This document shows positions 1 to 11,608 of a stretch of 44,258 nucleotides of DNA, in pieces. Location: assembly GCA_016098155.1 (NCBI GenBank), contig JAAAJB010000281.1, positions 1-44,258 of the forward strand, read 5' to 3'. How positions within the stretch are numbered: position 1 is the stretch's first letter; each line of letters opens with the position of its first letter. The position numbers and the translations under genes are program-made. Under the pieces are notes generated by a model. The model saw nothing but the letters and a program-made list of their open reading frames with translations, was not told the origin of the DNA and ran no database searches. This DNA is from Actinomortierella ambigua. Taxonomy: Eukaryota > Mortierellomycota > Mortierellomycetes > Mortierellales > Mortierellaceae.

Positions 1-55
1 GTTAGTATATCTCGTTGTGGCCGAGACGATCCTGGTTCGATTCCAGGTGCCAGCA
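1..55 (+). tRNA. tRNA-His (anticodon GTG), 5' part cut by the window edge
   Basis: The anticodon stem TCTCG/CGAGA closes a seven-base loop, TTGTGGC, with GTG in the anticodon position. A four-base variable region follows, then a perfect T arm (CCTGG, loop TTCGATT, CCAGG). Next come a seven-base acceptor strand TGCCAGC and discriminator A at position 55. The D arm is only partly present (GTTAGTATA), so the 5' acceptor strand lies outside the window. The layout matches eukaryotic tRNA-His. No intron is seen in the anticodon loop. Confidence 0.93.
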
Positions 56-61
56 CTTCTC

Positions 62-75
62 TTTTGTACTTTTTT
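62..75 (+). terminator. RNA polymerase III terminator of the tRNA
   Basis: A T4 run at 62-65, seven bases after the tRNA 3' end, is followed by a T6 run at 70-75. This is the usual pol III stop signal, and its spacing supports an active tRNA gene. Confidence 0.8.
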
Positions 76-1050
76 GCTTTGAAAATCTGAGGGGTCGACA
101 GTTTGCTAAATGTCGGGAGGGGTCGACAATTAGAGCCATCCACGGGTCAAGGAGGACGGAAAGAAGAGGATTGAGACCTGTTTTTTTTTTTTTTTTTTTT
201 TGGACTTCTACCAGGATCTCCACTGAAACGTCGACCTCCCCCACGCACGTAAGGATTACGGTTGGGTTGCTAAAATCTTCTCGTCTGGTCCCGCAAGGGG
301 ATGGAGGCAGGGTGACTCAAAAGTGCTGTCTCTGCTTTGCGTGTTCCCCCCCCCCTCCCCTCCACTTGACATTAGGGGGGAGAGGAGGCTTGAGGCAACA
401 GGAGCCCATTCCCGTGTCTGTCGCAAAATAATGTCGACTTCTATGTTGTCTGAACCTGTGAAAGGTCTCGAGGAGAAACAAACTCCATTGGAAGGGGCGA
501 GGGTCTTGCAGAAAGGGAGAACCTGGGGAAGGGGTGGAGGGGGGCATTTTGATATCTACGACGATCCAGCGTTTCCGTACTTGCTTAGGGTGCATTATCC
601 ATCAATGATATATACCATGGTAAGCTAATATTTAACCTTTGGGATGAGTTTGGTCAAAAGGTTTATCTCATGGGCAGTGCGTTGTTTGCAAATGCACGTT
701 GCTGCACGTTTGATTACGAGCACTTGGACATGGTTGCAATTGCAGGCCTGGTATCAAGCATGGCGTGGCCACGCGCTGGGTGCTAAAAAAGTCGAAACAG
801 TAGCAGGATCTCAACCGTGCTTCTTGGCACCGCCGTTTTTTTTTTTTTAGTTTGGTTTGGTTTAGTCTGCTCAAAAGCCCTTCATTACCTCTCATCCCCT
901 GTGCGGGATGGATTGAAACTAAAAGACATCCCCCTCAAAAAGCCTAAAAAACACGCCCTCGAGAAAATATAGAAGTATGCGCTGAACAAAAAAAAAAGGC
1001 TGGTTTATTGTACAAAAGAATTAAGATGTGAGAGGGATAGAAAAGGTGAT
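76..1050. other. Intergenic region between the tRNA and the permease 3' end
   Basis: No convincing coding region is present. Open frames here are short, overlap each other and translate to low-complexity peptides. The stretch holds a T21 tract near 180-200, a C-rich tract near 347-360 and a T11 tract near 838-848. The last part (about 880-1050) should contain the 3' untranslated region of the minus-strand permease. Confidence 0.6.
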
Positions 1051-2867
1051 TTACAGGAAGACCTTGAAGAAGCGCTTGTAAAGTGGCTGCTTCGTCTGGA
1101 GCTCCTGGACATCCTTCGGGGTAGGGATGAAGCGACCAGTGTCGAGATCGGCCTCCTCGGCCTTGACGAGCTTGGTGCCGCGGGCGAACTTGTAGCCAAA
1201 GAAGAGCATGGCCGAGAAGACCCAAGGGAACCATGTACCAAGAAGGTTCTTGATAAAGTCATCGCGGTTCTTGGCGTAGTCCGTCAGCTGCTCGGGGGTG
1301 GCATTATCGCCAGGGTGGCTAGGGGGGCTCATGACAGACAGGTAGAAGTTGCAGCCGAGGACAAACAGACCAATAATGGTGGCGAGGATCGAGCCATAAG
1401 GATAGCCCCATGAGACATAGGGAAGGTCGTTGACAGCACGGCCCTGCTTCTTCCAGCAGTAACGGAAGCGGAAATGCAAGAAGAGGATCAGAATCCACGA
1501 CTGCAGGATAATGGAACCAATGATCGAGACGAACCACTGGAAGACAACACCAGAGCCGACAAAGATGGTGATCAGAGACAAGCACGAGCAACCGGTAATG
1601 ATGGCAAGGGCAACCAGGGGGACACCACGCTTGTTGGTGTAGCCAATGCTCTTGTGGGCCCAGCCGTTACGAGAGAGCGAGAGGAGCATACGGGTGGCAA
1701 TGTAAAAGTCCGAGTTGATGGCCGAGAAGATGGAGGTGAAGACGACAGCGTTCATAAAGTTGGCGGCGCCGTTGATACCAGCCTTCAGGAAGACAAGAGT
1801 GAAAGCAGCGCCCTTGGCCGAACCGTCTGGGTTCAACAGTCCAGGGTCGTCATGGCGAATGATGGCACCGAGCAGGAAGACCGAGGTGATGTAGAAGAAG
1901 GCAATGCGGATCAAGACAGTGTTGACGGCGCGGGGGACGTGCTTGTGGGGGTTGCGGGACTCGGCAGCAGTAACACCAGTCATCTCAGTACCACCATAGG
2001 CAAAGCCGGTCGAGACCAAGGTCTTGATGAAGGCCAAGAAACCACCCTTGAAGGGAGAATCGGGAATGGTCCAGCTGTCGAGACCATAGACCACGGCGGG
2101 GTTGCCGATCCAGCCAGCATCGACACAGATACCGCAGATGATGAACATGATGATGGTGCAGACCTTCAGAATCGAGAACCAGTACTCGAGCTCACCATAG
2201 GCCTTGACACCAAACAGGTTGACGACGACCATGACGGCAATGATGAGAACGCACACAACCCACGAGGGGAAGCCAGTACCGGCCGACCAGAACTCTGTGA
2301 TGACGGCAGCAGCAGACAACTCGGCAGGGATGGTCAAAGCCCAGTTCATAAAGTACATCCAGGTCATTTGGAAAGAGAAAGCCTCATCAAAAACACGGGC
2401 GCCCCAGGCGTTGAAGGCACCGGGCAAAGGCAGAAGAGTGGCGATTTCACCGATAGCCTGGCAAACGAAAACAAGCCAAACACCGATCAAGGCATAGGAA
2501 ACCACTAGATTCATTTAAAAGGGAGGAGGATGTGCTGTTAGAAAACGGATGTGTTTGCCTTCATGTTGAAACATGCATGCCTGCACTAGTGCGGCTTCTC
2601 CCCCACGTGAGAAAAAAGAATGACAATAAAAAAAAATAGGAAAAACTTACAGGCACCAGCTGGGCCAGCGGTGGCAATAGCACGACCAGAGGTCAGGAAA
2701 AGACCAGTACCGATGGTTCCCGAGATGGCAATCATGATCATGTGGCGAAGACGAAGGTCGCGCTTCAGACCCACTTGCTCAGCAGCGAGGTTGTCGGCTG
2801 TGTCGACATCGTGCATCTGGTCGATTTGGTACTTTTCAGCACCATTATCTTCGAATTTCTCAGCCAT
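1051..2867 (-). CDS. Amino-acid permease (YAT / fungal APC family), plasma membrane
   Basis: Two exons: 2867-2651 (72 codons plus one base) and 2504-1051. The 146-nt intron has a GTAAGT donor and TAG acceptor, giving 556 residues. The hydrophilic N-terminal tail (about 40 residues) is followed by the first transmembrane helix with the APC signature SGTIGTGLF near residues 49-57. The splice joins GPAGA to LVSYALIG, as expected for TM2. Family blocks LPLPGAF, FMNWALTIPAEL, GGTEMTGVTAAESRNPHK and HVPRAVNTVLIRI follow, with about 12 hydrophobic segments and a cytosolic tail ending in KRFFKVFL. The role is proton-coupled uptake of amino acids across the plasma membrane; substrate specificity cannot be read from sequence. 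The start is the only Met giving the usual tail length and is preceded by a TATA box about 205 bp upstream. The long plus-strand open frame over this gene is a codon shadow. Confidence 0.95.
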
Positions 2868-3070
2868 GGCGATAATAGTCTGAGATGGGAAAAGTGAGAA
2901 GAGGTAGAGCTGACGAGAAAGGTGGGGGTATAGAGAGGAGCTAGAGAAAGATGAGAAAGGCAAGGGGAGGAAGAGGAGTGAGTGAGCGAGACGGGGGTGA
3001 GAGGGTATGAGTGGATTTGTAGTTGGCAACAAAGTCAAGGGAAACCAGGATAGGAGGGGAACATGAGCAT

Positions 3071-3077
3071 ATTTATA
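3071..3077 (-). promoter_or_regulatory. TATA box of the permease gene
   Basis: TATAAAT on the minus strand, 204 bp upstream of the permease ATG, directly downstream of a GC-rich CCGCGG element. The spacing fits a pol II core promoter with a leader of roughly 170 nt. Confidence 0.6.
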
Positions 3078-3345
3078 CCGCGGGGGAGGGACAGGAAGAA
3101 AGCGTTGTCAGCACCTCACCGAGAAAGAGTAAGTACTTTACAAATACTTTGGGTCAAATGGACGATATGAACAAATAAGATATGGGGCAGCAGGGAAGGA
3201 AGGAAGGGGAGGAAGGGAGAGGCATAAAGGCATTTCGATACGCTTTGTTTGTGTTGCCTGTGAAAGAGTGAGTAAAAAAGTGTACGTGAGGATAATTTGT
3301 CCACTCTCTTTAGTCACAGCGGTCGTTTACTTCACACACGGACTC

Positions 3346-3448
3346 TATCACTCTATCCGCGCCGTATTGTTTATTTAGACTCTATTGGGTTTCAATTCAA
3401 TTGCAACTAGAGAGCTTTCCATCCCCCCTCACACCCACTCTATCCAAT
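3346..3448 (-). promoter_or_regulatory. Possible GATA-factor sites and CCAAT box upstream of the permease
   Basis: Two GATAG motifs lie close together on the minus strand (TATC at 3346-3349 and 3354-3357). A third lies at 3441-3444, overlapping CCAAT (3444-3448, plus strand). Paired GATA sites are classic nitrogen-catabolite control elements of fungal permeases. GATA motifs are short and common, so this is suggestive only. Confidence 0.25.
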
Positions 3449-4387
3449 AACCTTGTTGCTGGAAAGCTTACTTGATTGGGCCTGCTCCGCTCATGTTGCC
3501 TTCTTGCTGTATAGAGCTTCGGTGGCACATGGTCCCGTAGGCCTGATTGGCCAGCCTCTCCTCTGAGAGTGAGTGGAGGGACGATCCAAAAGGCTTTGAT
3601 GTGATATGTACGTGACAGACGTTCGTTCGACTGGTTCCATGCAGTCAGCTGGAATCTCAGCTTGGGACGCGGATGGACGTTCAACATCCTCTGCGCACCC
3701 CCACCTTTCCCACCCTCCACCCTCTTACCTAGACTGCCTACCTTGCCTGCCCTCACCTTCCAGCCAGCCGGCTGTATGACCGAGTAGAGATGTCACCTCC
3801 CTGTGTCCAAACCTTCCCCTGCTTGAACATGCTAAACAAAACTAGCGGCAAACGGAAGACGGCCAACTTACCGAGGGATGCCTGATCGAGGCATTTTTTT
3901 TTGTTGGAATTGTGGCCTTTGTCCCACAACAGAGCTCTCTCCTGCCTGCTTCTGTGCGGCGGTTCATGACTAGAAATAAACAATCTCACTTGTTTCTCTA
4001 GTCCTGGAAACTGCCTTTGCGCCTGAAGGCCCTTTTTGTTGTTGTTCGTTGGCAACTTGCCTTGCATGCCATCCGGGATACAGTTCAGAGCAGCTTGTCG
4101 ACTCGGCTTGTGCAATAGAAACACGCCCTCTCTCGTGGGTTGATCTCAGCTCTCTTTGCTTTCTTCTTCCCCCCCCCCCCACACACACACAACTCATGGC
4201 GCGTGTTTGTGTGGTCTTTGTGTGTGTGATTGTGCGTGTGGACGACTTCCGCTCAAGGCCCTGATTGGGTTCGTCCCACAAAGCACGAGTGAAGAGAGTG
4301 GGGGATGTGCCAAAAGGGCCAACGACTTTCATTCACACTCTTTCAGCCAATCCATTTTGGTCGCACAGTTGGTAATATTTGTGTGGC

Positions 4388-4433
4388 AAAAAACAATAAC
4401 AATAACAACAATAACAATAACAACAACAACAAC
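4388..4433 (+). repeat. AAC/AAT trinucleotide microsatellite
   Basis: Mixed AAC and AAT units run without interruption for about 46 nt in non-coding DNA. Confidence 0.85.
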
Positions 4434-5175
4434 CATTGTCTCCCACGCCCCCCCTCCTTCTTCGCACGGCAACAGCGTGACAAATTATTTTCGGCAAGAG
4501 CCAAAGAGTTAGCAACGAAGCGAGCGAGATTGCCGCACTCTTAGCCAAAAAAAAAAAAAAAGAAAAAAGCGAGGCCAAAAAAAAGAAGAGACCAGGTCTC
4601 AGGCACATGAGTGGTTCCAGTAATGATTGACTTGGTGTCACCCGTGTGACCTGCACTGTGCAAGGGAAAAAGTTACCAGGGGCTGCACTTTTCGGATCAA
4701 GTCGAGTAATACCCCCCCTCCAGGGGATGCAGGAGTGCACCTCGCCTTGCCTGTGCATGCTTGACCGCCCATATTCTACTGTGTAATTTCAAGTTCTACT
4801 ACTCCTAGCAGTAATGAAGTGTCTAGGCTCTGGCTCTTTTTTATTTTGTTTCTCACATTGGTGGTCGGTCCTGATCTATTAGTTCACCCACCTGCATTCA
4901 AACTCTGTCTCCTTGGTATCCTTTCTTCATACGCGCTCAACTCATTCTCTCCACTGACACTGCCTCCAATTCATGTCCTGGACTGCAGTGAGGGAGTGAG
5001 TACCTTTGGAAAGAGAGTTTCCGATCAAGCCGTCGTGCGTGTTTTTGTTAACCTTTGATTGAAGTGCTCATAGCCAAGAGTTTTTGCGTGGTGCACACAA
5101 AGACGGCCCAGGCAAGTGGAAAGTTGGACAGTTAGACAGACAGACGGGCAGACGGACAGACAGATAGTGAAAGTG

Positions 5176-5189
5176 CGCGCGTACGCGCG
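5176..5189. repeat. 14-bp perfect palindrome of alternating pyrimidine and purine
   Basis: CGCGCGTACGCGCG reads identically on both strands and is flanked by direct copies of AGTGAAAG. Such alternating tracts can adopt Z-DNA. Nothing nearby explains a function. Confidence 0.7.
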
Positions 5190-7738
5190 AGTGAAAGAGA
5201 TGGCAGCGGTACGATTGCATGGTTGCCTCTGCCTCGACATTGTATTTGACTACAGAAGGACAATACGCCATTCGGCCCAACTTTGGGTGACAAGCTTGTT
5301 ATTTTTTTCCCTCGTTCTTTTCGCCCATGGTCTCCCAAAAGACAAGACAAGCAAAGGTGTAGATAAGGCGCAGAACGTGTAGCACGGAGCTCGGGTTCCA
5401 CAGAGGCCAGCCCCTTCCCTCCAGCCGATTGATTCGGGAATATAATCTAAAAGAGGGGAAGCTTATTCTACCTCGGGTGGTGGTCTTGGTTGAAGGGCTT
5501 TCTTAATTTGAGTTTTGGACTTCTATAGCTGCAAAGCGACCATCGGAAATGCCCAATTGTAAGGTTGTATGTCATCTGAGAAAAGAAGTAGACGTTCAGG
5601 GCAGCCAATGAGGGCCGAGTCTGGTCAAAGTTAGTTCTGCAGCAGTCATTTTTTTTCTTTGTGCCTCTGTAGACTCTGTACTACCGGTCAAAGCCCAAGT
5701 GGGCGTCCATTAGACTCAATAAGAGAGAGAAAAAAAAAACAGAGTTATGATATTTATTGTTCAAATGGAGGGAACACAAAGCCAACAAACACTACCGCTA
5801 CCCTCTCCCTTGTGCACGGCTAAACGGCCAACGCGGGCTGTCTCCTCCAATCGACGCGGTGAAGCATGTACACTAAATGTTATCTATGCGGAAGAAACCC
5901 TACTCGTGCGCACTGCGATAACGTCTTCTCTCTTCCCTCTCCTCGGTCTCTCTCTCCCCTGTCCTTCAAAATCGCCCCTTTCTTTTCCCAGGAGCAGTCG
6001 GCATACGTGGGCAGAGGGCTAGGCCCGCCGTCCATAAATGCGAGCCTACGATTGATATTCTAGCCCACATCGAGTCCGAGGACACAGATGAACACAAAAG
6101 GGGAGAGAGAGAGGGACAAAGGGCATGAGGGGAGGGTGGAGAGAAGGGCGCACTTACTTGCACACGCACACACATACTCACTCATATAATAATAATAAAA
6201 AGTATGAGAAGAGAAACAGGGGAGAGAGTTGCCGGAGTGGTGATGTCTTTTTTTTCCCTCCTTCCTGTTAAACAGGGGACATTGCGTGTGCATCAAAGAG
6301 GCTGCTATGGTGTATCAAAATTGAATGGGACACACACCACTTGTGCCCCCCCTCCTCCTTACCTTCCGTGCTCAGTCAGATGGTTGACCCAAAGTGGTGC
6401 AGTTACTGCTCTGCTGTGTATGTTTGTCCCATTCATATGTTGTGGTGATTCTCAAAGACAAACAATCCAGGTGGACATGTTTTTTTTTTCTTGTAGGTCT
6501 AATAGAGATGTTGTGCCCCTTTTCGGGTTCTTTCTCGTCTTGGACACGCCAGGACACCTTGTTTTTTTTAACGCTTTTGATCGAGCGGGGAAAAAAGAAG
6601 TGGCTGAGGAATGTGATGCCATGGTCCTATTTTCCGAGAAAGCAGCAACGTGGTCAATAAGTTCTGCTTGATCCCTGTAGTGCGAGCTTCAACCTACGTC
6701 TCATACTTTTCTTCTTCTTTTCGTCACCCACCCCCATTTTTTTTGGAACCCAGCTGACAGGGTCCTATCGCAAAAATCGCCACTCTCCGACATGTCACAA
6801 AGTCAAAGAAGCAAAAAAATCGGCATGACAATTGTCAGCTCTAGCCCCCTCTTCCTCTCCTCCATTCCCATTCTATACTGGCTGAGACGGTATGTTCCCA
6901 AAGTCTGTGTGTCTATGCGGGTCCCTTGTGAGCCATCTTTTGTCGAAAGCTCTTTTCTTTTTACTCTGCTCTAAAGTTTAAACTGTCGCAATCGAGAGGT
7001 ATGACATGTTGCCGCTCGGAGATATCATGCACTGTCGTGTCTCGGATAGATGAGCAGCCGCTTTTCTTTTTTATCTTTCTTTCTGCTCTCCAAGATCCAT
7101 CCCAGAACGCCCTTTCTTTTTTCGTTCAGCCTCCTAAACTGCGCTAGGCTTATCGCATCTTTGGGTAATTCAATGTCCGCGATGGACGGAATGTGTCCCC
7201 CCCCCAGTGCGGGGATCCAAAACGGCTGTCGACCATGTGACAAGGCTATGAAAGCACCCAACCAGCTGCCAGGAAAGAGAGCTTACTTATTCTTTTTTTT
7301 TACAGTTTCTGCTAGGCTTTGACTACCAATGAAAATTTTCCGCGCTTTTGGAACTACTTTTTGCTTTTTTTGTTCTAATAGACTACAAGCCGATTGTACA
7401 TACCTCGTTTACTCCCCTACCAGCCCTCAACCTTCGTGGTGGGTAGTCTTGGGTTACCCTTGTAACGTCCCAAAGAAAGGAGAATATCTTTTACCAAGGG
7501 TCGATATTAACCATTGTACATATCCCAGATTTTAACCCCATCTCCTCTTTCCCCGCTCTTGCATTGCAGTGTAGTAGCCATGTATCATAGACTAGCTTGA
7601 CGAATGGGCTAAAACGAGTGACGACAGGTATTGTAAGTAGTCGGAGCGGAGCCGAAAAAAAAGGTCTTTTGGCACTAGACTTACACTGCTTTCTTTCCGT
7701 TTGAACGATAGGTCCAAGCGTGAGGCGCGTGAGGCACA

Positions 7739-7768
7739 CGAGAGAGAGAGAGAGAGGGAGAGAGAGAA
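7739..7768 (+). repeat. GA dinucleotide microsatellite
   Basis: GA units run with one G interruption in non-coding DNA, followed by an A16 tract near 7775-7788. Confidence 0.85.
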
Positions 7769-8352
7769 GAGCAAAAAAAAAAAAAAAAGGCCGAGAGCTT
7801 TGTTGAGTTGCTCCGTGTAGCCCACCTTTTTTCTTTCTTCCCACCTTCCTGCCCTCACCCCTGCCCGTCTCAAAGCACAGCCCTTAGCACCAAAACAGGT
7901 TTCCAACAGATCGATCGGCCACTAGATCGCTGCAACAAGTGAGTCCCACATGACCTTCGATTAGAGAATGGAAGCAGAGAGGGGGGGAAGGAATGGAAGG
8001 TAGTTTTAGTGTACCGAATTTTGCCTAATGGCCCTTTTGTCATTCTCGATATACTCCCCCCCCCACCAACTCCTGTTACCGTGTTCCTTCCCACCTTTCC
8101 CCCCTCTTCTCACAATGTCTCACATTTAGTTCTTTAAATTTTTTAGGCTACAAGCTGGGGGGTGTGGGGCAGAGGCAGGTTGTTGTTTCCGCTCTCTATA
8201 AGCACAACATATGAGGGTGGGGGGTCTCCATCCTGGTTTGTTAAAATAAAAAAAAACGTCAAGCCTGTAGATTGTTTTTGTTCGTTTCCTAGTCTCACAA
8301 TGGCATGAAACGGTCTAGTCCAGGAAAGTGGAAAACGCCCTTTTGAAAGCCA

Positions 8353-8402
8353 AATGTTTTACACACCTACACACAACACGCACACACACGCACACACACA
8401 CC
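8353..8402 (+). repeat. CA-rich dinucleotide microsatellite
   Basis: Imperfect CA units with G interruptions; non-coding context. Confidence 0.8.
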
Positions 8403-9359
8403 AAAAAAGCGCTCTTGCCTTAAAAATTGTTTAATTTGCCCACTTGGACATCCCGCGTGTGGTGCCAATGATGAGAGAACAAATTTGGTTTGTTTGTTGC
8501 ATTGTCCTATTTTTTTTTTGTTCCAACCAGGGTCTGTTTTCTTTTTCTTGTTTGATTGCCTTTGGTGGAGAAAGAGGAAGATGAAGATGAAGAGGAGGAG
8601 AAAGGGCTTGTACTTTTTTTTTATAGAAAAAAAGGTAGAAGATTATGCACACTACCACGGGTATTCCGAATCTGGCTCTCAAAGTGGGGAGGAATGAGCG
8701 CGCAGAAGAGAGAGCGGGAGAGCGACAGAGAGTGTGTGTGTGCGGGAAAGAGGCCAAAACACATGCATGGCATGAAAGACATTTGTCACAAGGCAATAAT
8801 GCACTTCCGAGACGCAGTTTCTGAGAGAGAGATGGTGCGTGTGCATGTGTGAGAGAGTGGGTGGTGAATGGTGGGGCCACTCTGCTCTCGGTCCGATCGG
8901 TTAGGATGGTCGTCTAAATGAACAAGTGAGGAAATTGGTGGGGGGGGGATTTTGGTAGAAAGAGGATGTTGACAGGCACGTACCTCTGAGAGAGAGAGAG
9001 AGAGAGGGAGCGGGAGAGGGAGCCTTCATGCTGCATGATTGCCAGGCGATCGGCTTTTGGCGCATACAGTACGTACTTTGTGAGTGGTGTTCTCGGAGGG
9101 ATTTGTTCGACATCGAGTGTGCGCAGTGAGAGAGACAGGTACGGTACTTTTGTGAAGCTTCGCACGCAGCAGATCATGCCGCTTGGAACTCCTACGTGCC
9201 TTATTTATTTGGTTCTTTCCTTCCAGCAAAGAGAAATGTGGCTTGCCACGTTTGCGCCTTTGTGAGGCCTCGCTCTCACTTGGTTGGAACATCTACGACT
9301 ATTTTTTGGTTTTCGTGTGTAGAGCTTGTTATATTGAGTTTGGGTATCAGCTGACACAC

Positions 9360-10010
9360 TCAGGAGTAATTCTGGAAATGAGAGATTTTCGTTTGTTGTT
9401 CTTCAAATGCTTCTTGTTGTTCTTCTAGTTGTTCTTCTGGTTGATCTCCTTGTTGATCTCCTTGTTGATCCCCTTGTTGTCGTGGAGTCGATATTCCGTC
9501 GTCATCCATTTGTCTCCTACAGACGTGTTGTTGTCTCCTCTGTAGCCTTGCTTTCCCTCTCCCCTCCCTAATATGGATATGTAGTCAGAGTGAGCGACAA
9601 TTTGATGCAGGCGTAATAGGTTTAGCGAGCAAACGTCAGCAGCTATTTCAGCTTGAAGAGCTGTGCAAACATAGTCTGTGATATGTACGCTATCGTCCAT
9701 CTATGATGTGGTTAGGCTCGCAAAGCTACTTGCCGTCGTCTTGTGATGCTACCATCTAAGCCTCTTCCAAGGTGTGGTTGTGGTTGTCGAGGTCTTGTTT
9801 TGTTGGTACAGAGAAAAATAAGAACATTGCTAGCAAAGAGGACTAGTCTTTAGGGAGAACAACATCCCAACAGATAGCTTGATCCTTTGTGTGATGGCTT
9901 CGTTATCTAGATCTGGATACAAACGCTAAAGAAGGAGTCTGATTGTGTTGATGTCGTTGTCGGTTAGTCGACTTTATCTACTACGAATGCTCGTCCGTTG
10001 CACTGCTGGA
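9360..10010 (-). pseudogene. Possible decayed or unresolved protein gene
   Basis: The minus strand reads like protein in pieces that change frame. Near 9960-9850 it gives RLYPDLDNEAITQRIKLSVG followed by MLFSLKTS, just after a pyrimidine-rich CTTCTTTAG that could be a 3' splice site or an in-frame stop. Near 9820-9770 it gives KQDLDNHNHTLEEA. From 9700 it gives MDDSVHITDYVCTALQAEIA and onward. At 9509-9360 it gives MDDDGISTPRQ, then QGDQ repeats, then EEQQEAFEEQQTKISHFQNY and a stop. Base composition lacks the homopolymers common around it. In-frame stops and frame changes suggest decay, but a multi-intron gene is possible. The family is not recognised. This is inference from coding-like texture only. 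Confidence 0.3.
9417..9476 (-). repeat. 12-nt tandem repeat, five copies, four-residue unit
   Basis: Five consecutive 12-mers: TTGTTCTTCTAG, TTGTTCTTCTGG, TTGATCTCCTTG twice, and TTGATCCCCTTG. Read on the minus strand they encode QGDQ three times, then PEEQ and LEEQ. The unit is a multiple of three and the acidic/Gln peptide continues past the repeat to a stop, so it may have expanded inside coding sequence. Confidence 0.75.
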
Positions 10011-11455
10011 TTTTTTTTTATCGAGGATGTCTATGACAAAATCACAAAAAAAAGGAGGAAAAAGTAGAGATAGAGGGGTATGGTTACTGAAGGAAAAGAG
10101 GAGGGAGAGGGATGGCAGAATGATGAGAACGAGGTAGCTTTTCCAAGTGGGCGAGGTACTCTGTTACCAGGGCTATGTAGAGATGCCGTGATCCTGTCGC
10201 CATGTGTACGGCAGATTATTTTCAACACAGTTGACTTGAAGGGGGTTTGTCTAGTGGAATGGTTGTTGACCATTCAGACGATTTGGACCGAGGTTCAGTG
10301 ACCAAGCTTGGCTCACGGAGCCGGGTCCTCCACAAGGAGCGCTGTGTGAGGTCTTTCTTTGGATGGGATGGTTTTCCATCCCTTCTATTTCTGATCCTTC
10401 TCTAGACTTCTTTAATATTTCCTCGGGCAATTTCGTGCCAAAACACACGCACACACACATACAGATCCTCAAGTTTCAGAGCGAAACGGACGCAGAAAGG
10501 AACAGGGGGTGGGGAGGACGAGGAGAGGAAAGAAAAAAAAAGTGCAATGCGCACCTACCCCAAGAAAAGAGTTTATGTTCAACATTTGGCAGCTTTTCTA
10601 GGTTGTGTTTATCTTTGCCATATCTCGCACACTAAGATATTCCCCTCCGCGCACATCTGAATGCCAAGCGAGCGCTGTGTCGGTTAGAGGCAACAACCTC
10701 TCTGCTCTACGTAGTTACAACACTGTATGTACAGTAGGGTAGGTTGGGGGCTGAGGCTGTGGTGGCGACCTTTGCACGTTTGCAGGCCCATCATGACCTC
10801 ACATCTGATTGCTCACTCTCATCGCGTGATATGGTTCGAGAGCCGCATGAGGGGACATTTTTATCTCCACAGCAGATTCCCATCGCCCTGCAACCATGGG
10901 AGGGGGGTTTTTTTTCGTCCCCAACCCCTGTTAGTCTACCCAACAGTGGCCCGCTTGTTTTTTTTTGCTGTTCACCTCAGCAGAAAAGAGACAAATAATA
11001 TCCCCGGGGTAACTTTGCTCCATGGGTGTCACACATTCCAAGAGGGAGGGGGGGGACCAATGACCAGCCATCTCATTTTTCCTTCATGTATTCTCATGCA
11101 CAGCAAGCAGCCAAGAAGGTTGCACAATCAAATCGAAGAGTGTTTCCATTTTTTCTTTTGTGGATGTTTGGGTGTAGCAAGGGCGCAATCAAATTTTTTC
11201 AGATGTTTGTTGCTCAGTAGAGCACGTACGAAATGAGTACGGTGGGGGGGGGGGATCGAGTGGAGAGAAACAGTGAGAGAAGGAAAAGAGAGAGAGCGAG
11301 TGAGTGAGAGCAAGAGGGAGAAAGAAACCAGAGCAGCACACCTCAGGCGGATTGACGGGGGAGGGGGGGCGACAACAACAACAACAACAACCTGTTTCCT
11401 TCATGGTACCCCAACTCCAAGCTCCCCCCTCCGCGTTGCCGCAATTAACCTTCCA

Positions 11456-11462
11456 TATAAAA
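11456..11462 (+). promoter_or_regulatory. TATA box of the small secreted peptide gene
   Basis: TATAAAA lies 147 nt upstream of the ATG at 11609. It is followed by a C/T-rich leader, a common arrangement in highly expressed fungal genes. Confidence 0.65.
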
Positions 11463-11608
11463 GTCTGCATACTTCCATCACTTTTTTTTTGTTCTCCACT
11501 CCCTCCACATTGCGATATTCTCTCCTTCTTCTTTGCTCATCTAGCCACTCTCCTCTAAATCACCTACTTCCCTCCACTACATACTACCACCTTCCCTCTA
11601 ATCCAGCC

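Larger units (their letters stand above)
3450..11450. other. Gene-poor region of about 8 kb
   Basis: I see no intact protein gene on either strand. The open frames are short, overlap in all frames and translate to runs of Ser, Leu, Phe or Arg that mirror C/T-rich DNA. The stretch holds many homopolymers and microsatellites: AAC/AAT near 4388-4433, GACA-like near 5128-5166, GA near 7739-7768 and CA near 8353-8402. It also holds the possible decayed gene at 9360-10010. No tRNA or rRNA signature was seen. Long non-coding RNAs cannot be excluded. Confidence 0.5.

Noticed and set aside
180..200. Long T tract taken as a possible retrotransposon poly(A) tail
   Set aside because: Homopolymers of this kind are everywhere in the window and no target-site duplication or reverse-transcriptase frame is near.
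1474..2508. 344-codon open frame on the plus strand across the permease
   Set aside because: Antisense shadow caused by G/C-ending codons of the real permease; its product is a hydrophilic Asp/Gly/Arg-rich sequence without family motifs.
6204..6671. 155-codon plus-strand frame
   Set aside because: Low-complexity, no promoter or family motif, interrupted by T-tracts that give Phe runs.
10727..11236. 169-codon plus-strand frame
   Set aside because: His/Arg/Phe/Ser-rich random texture with homopolymer-derived runs; no motif.
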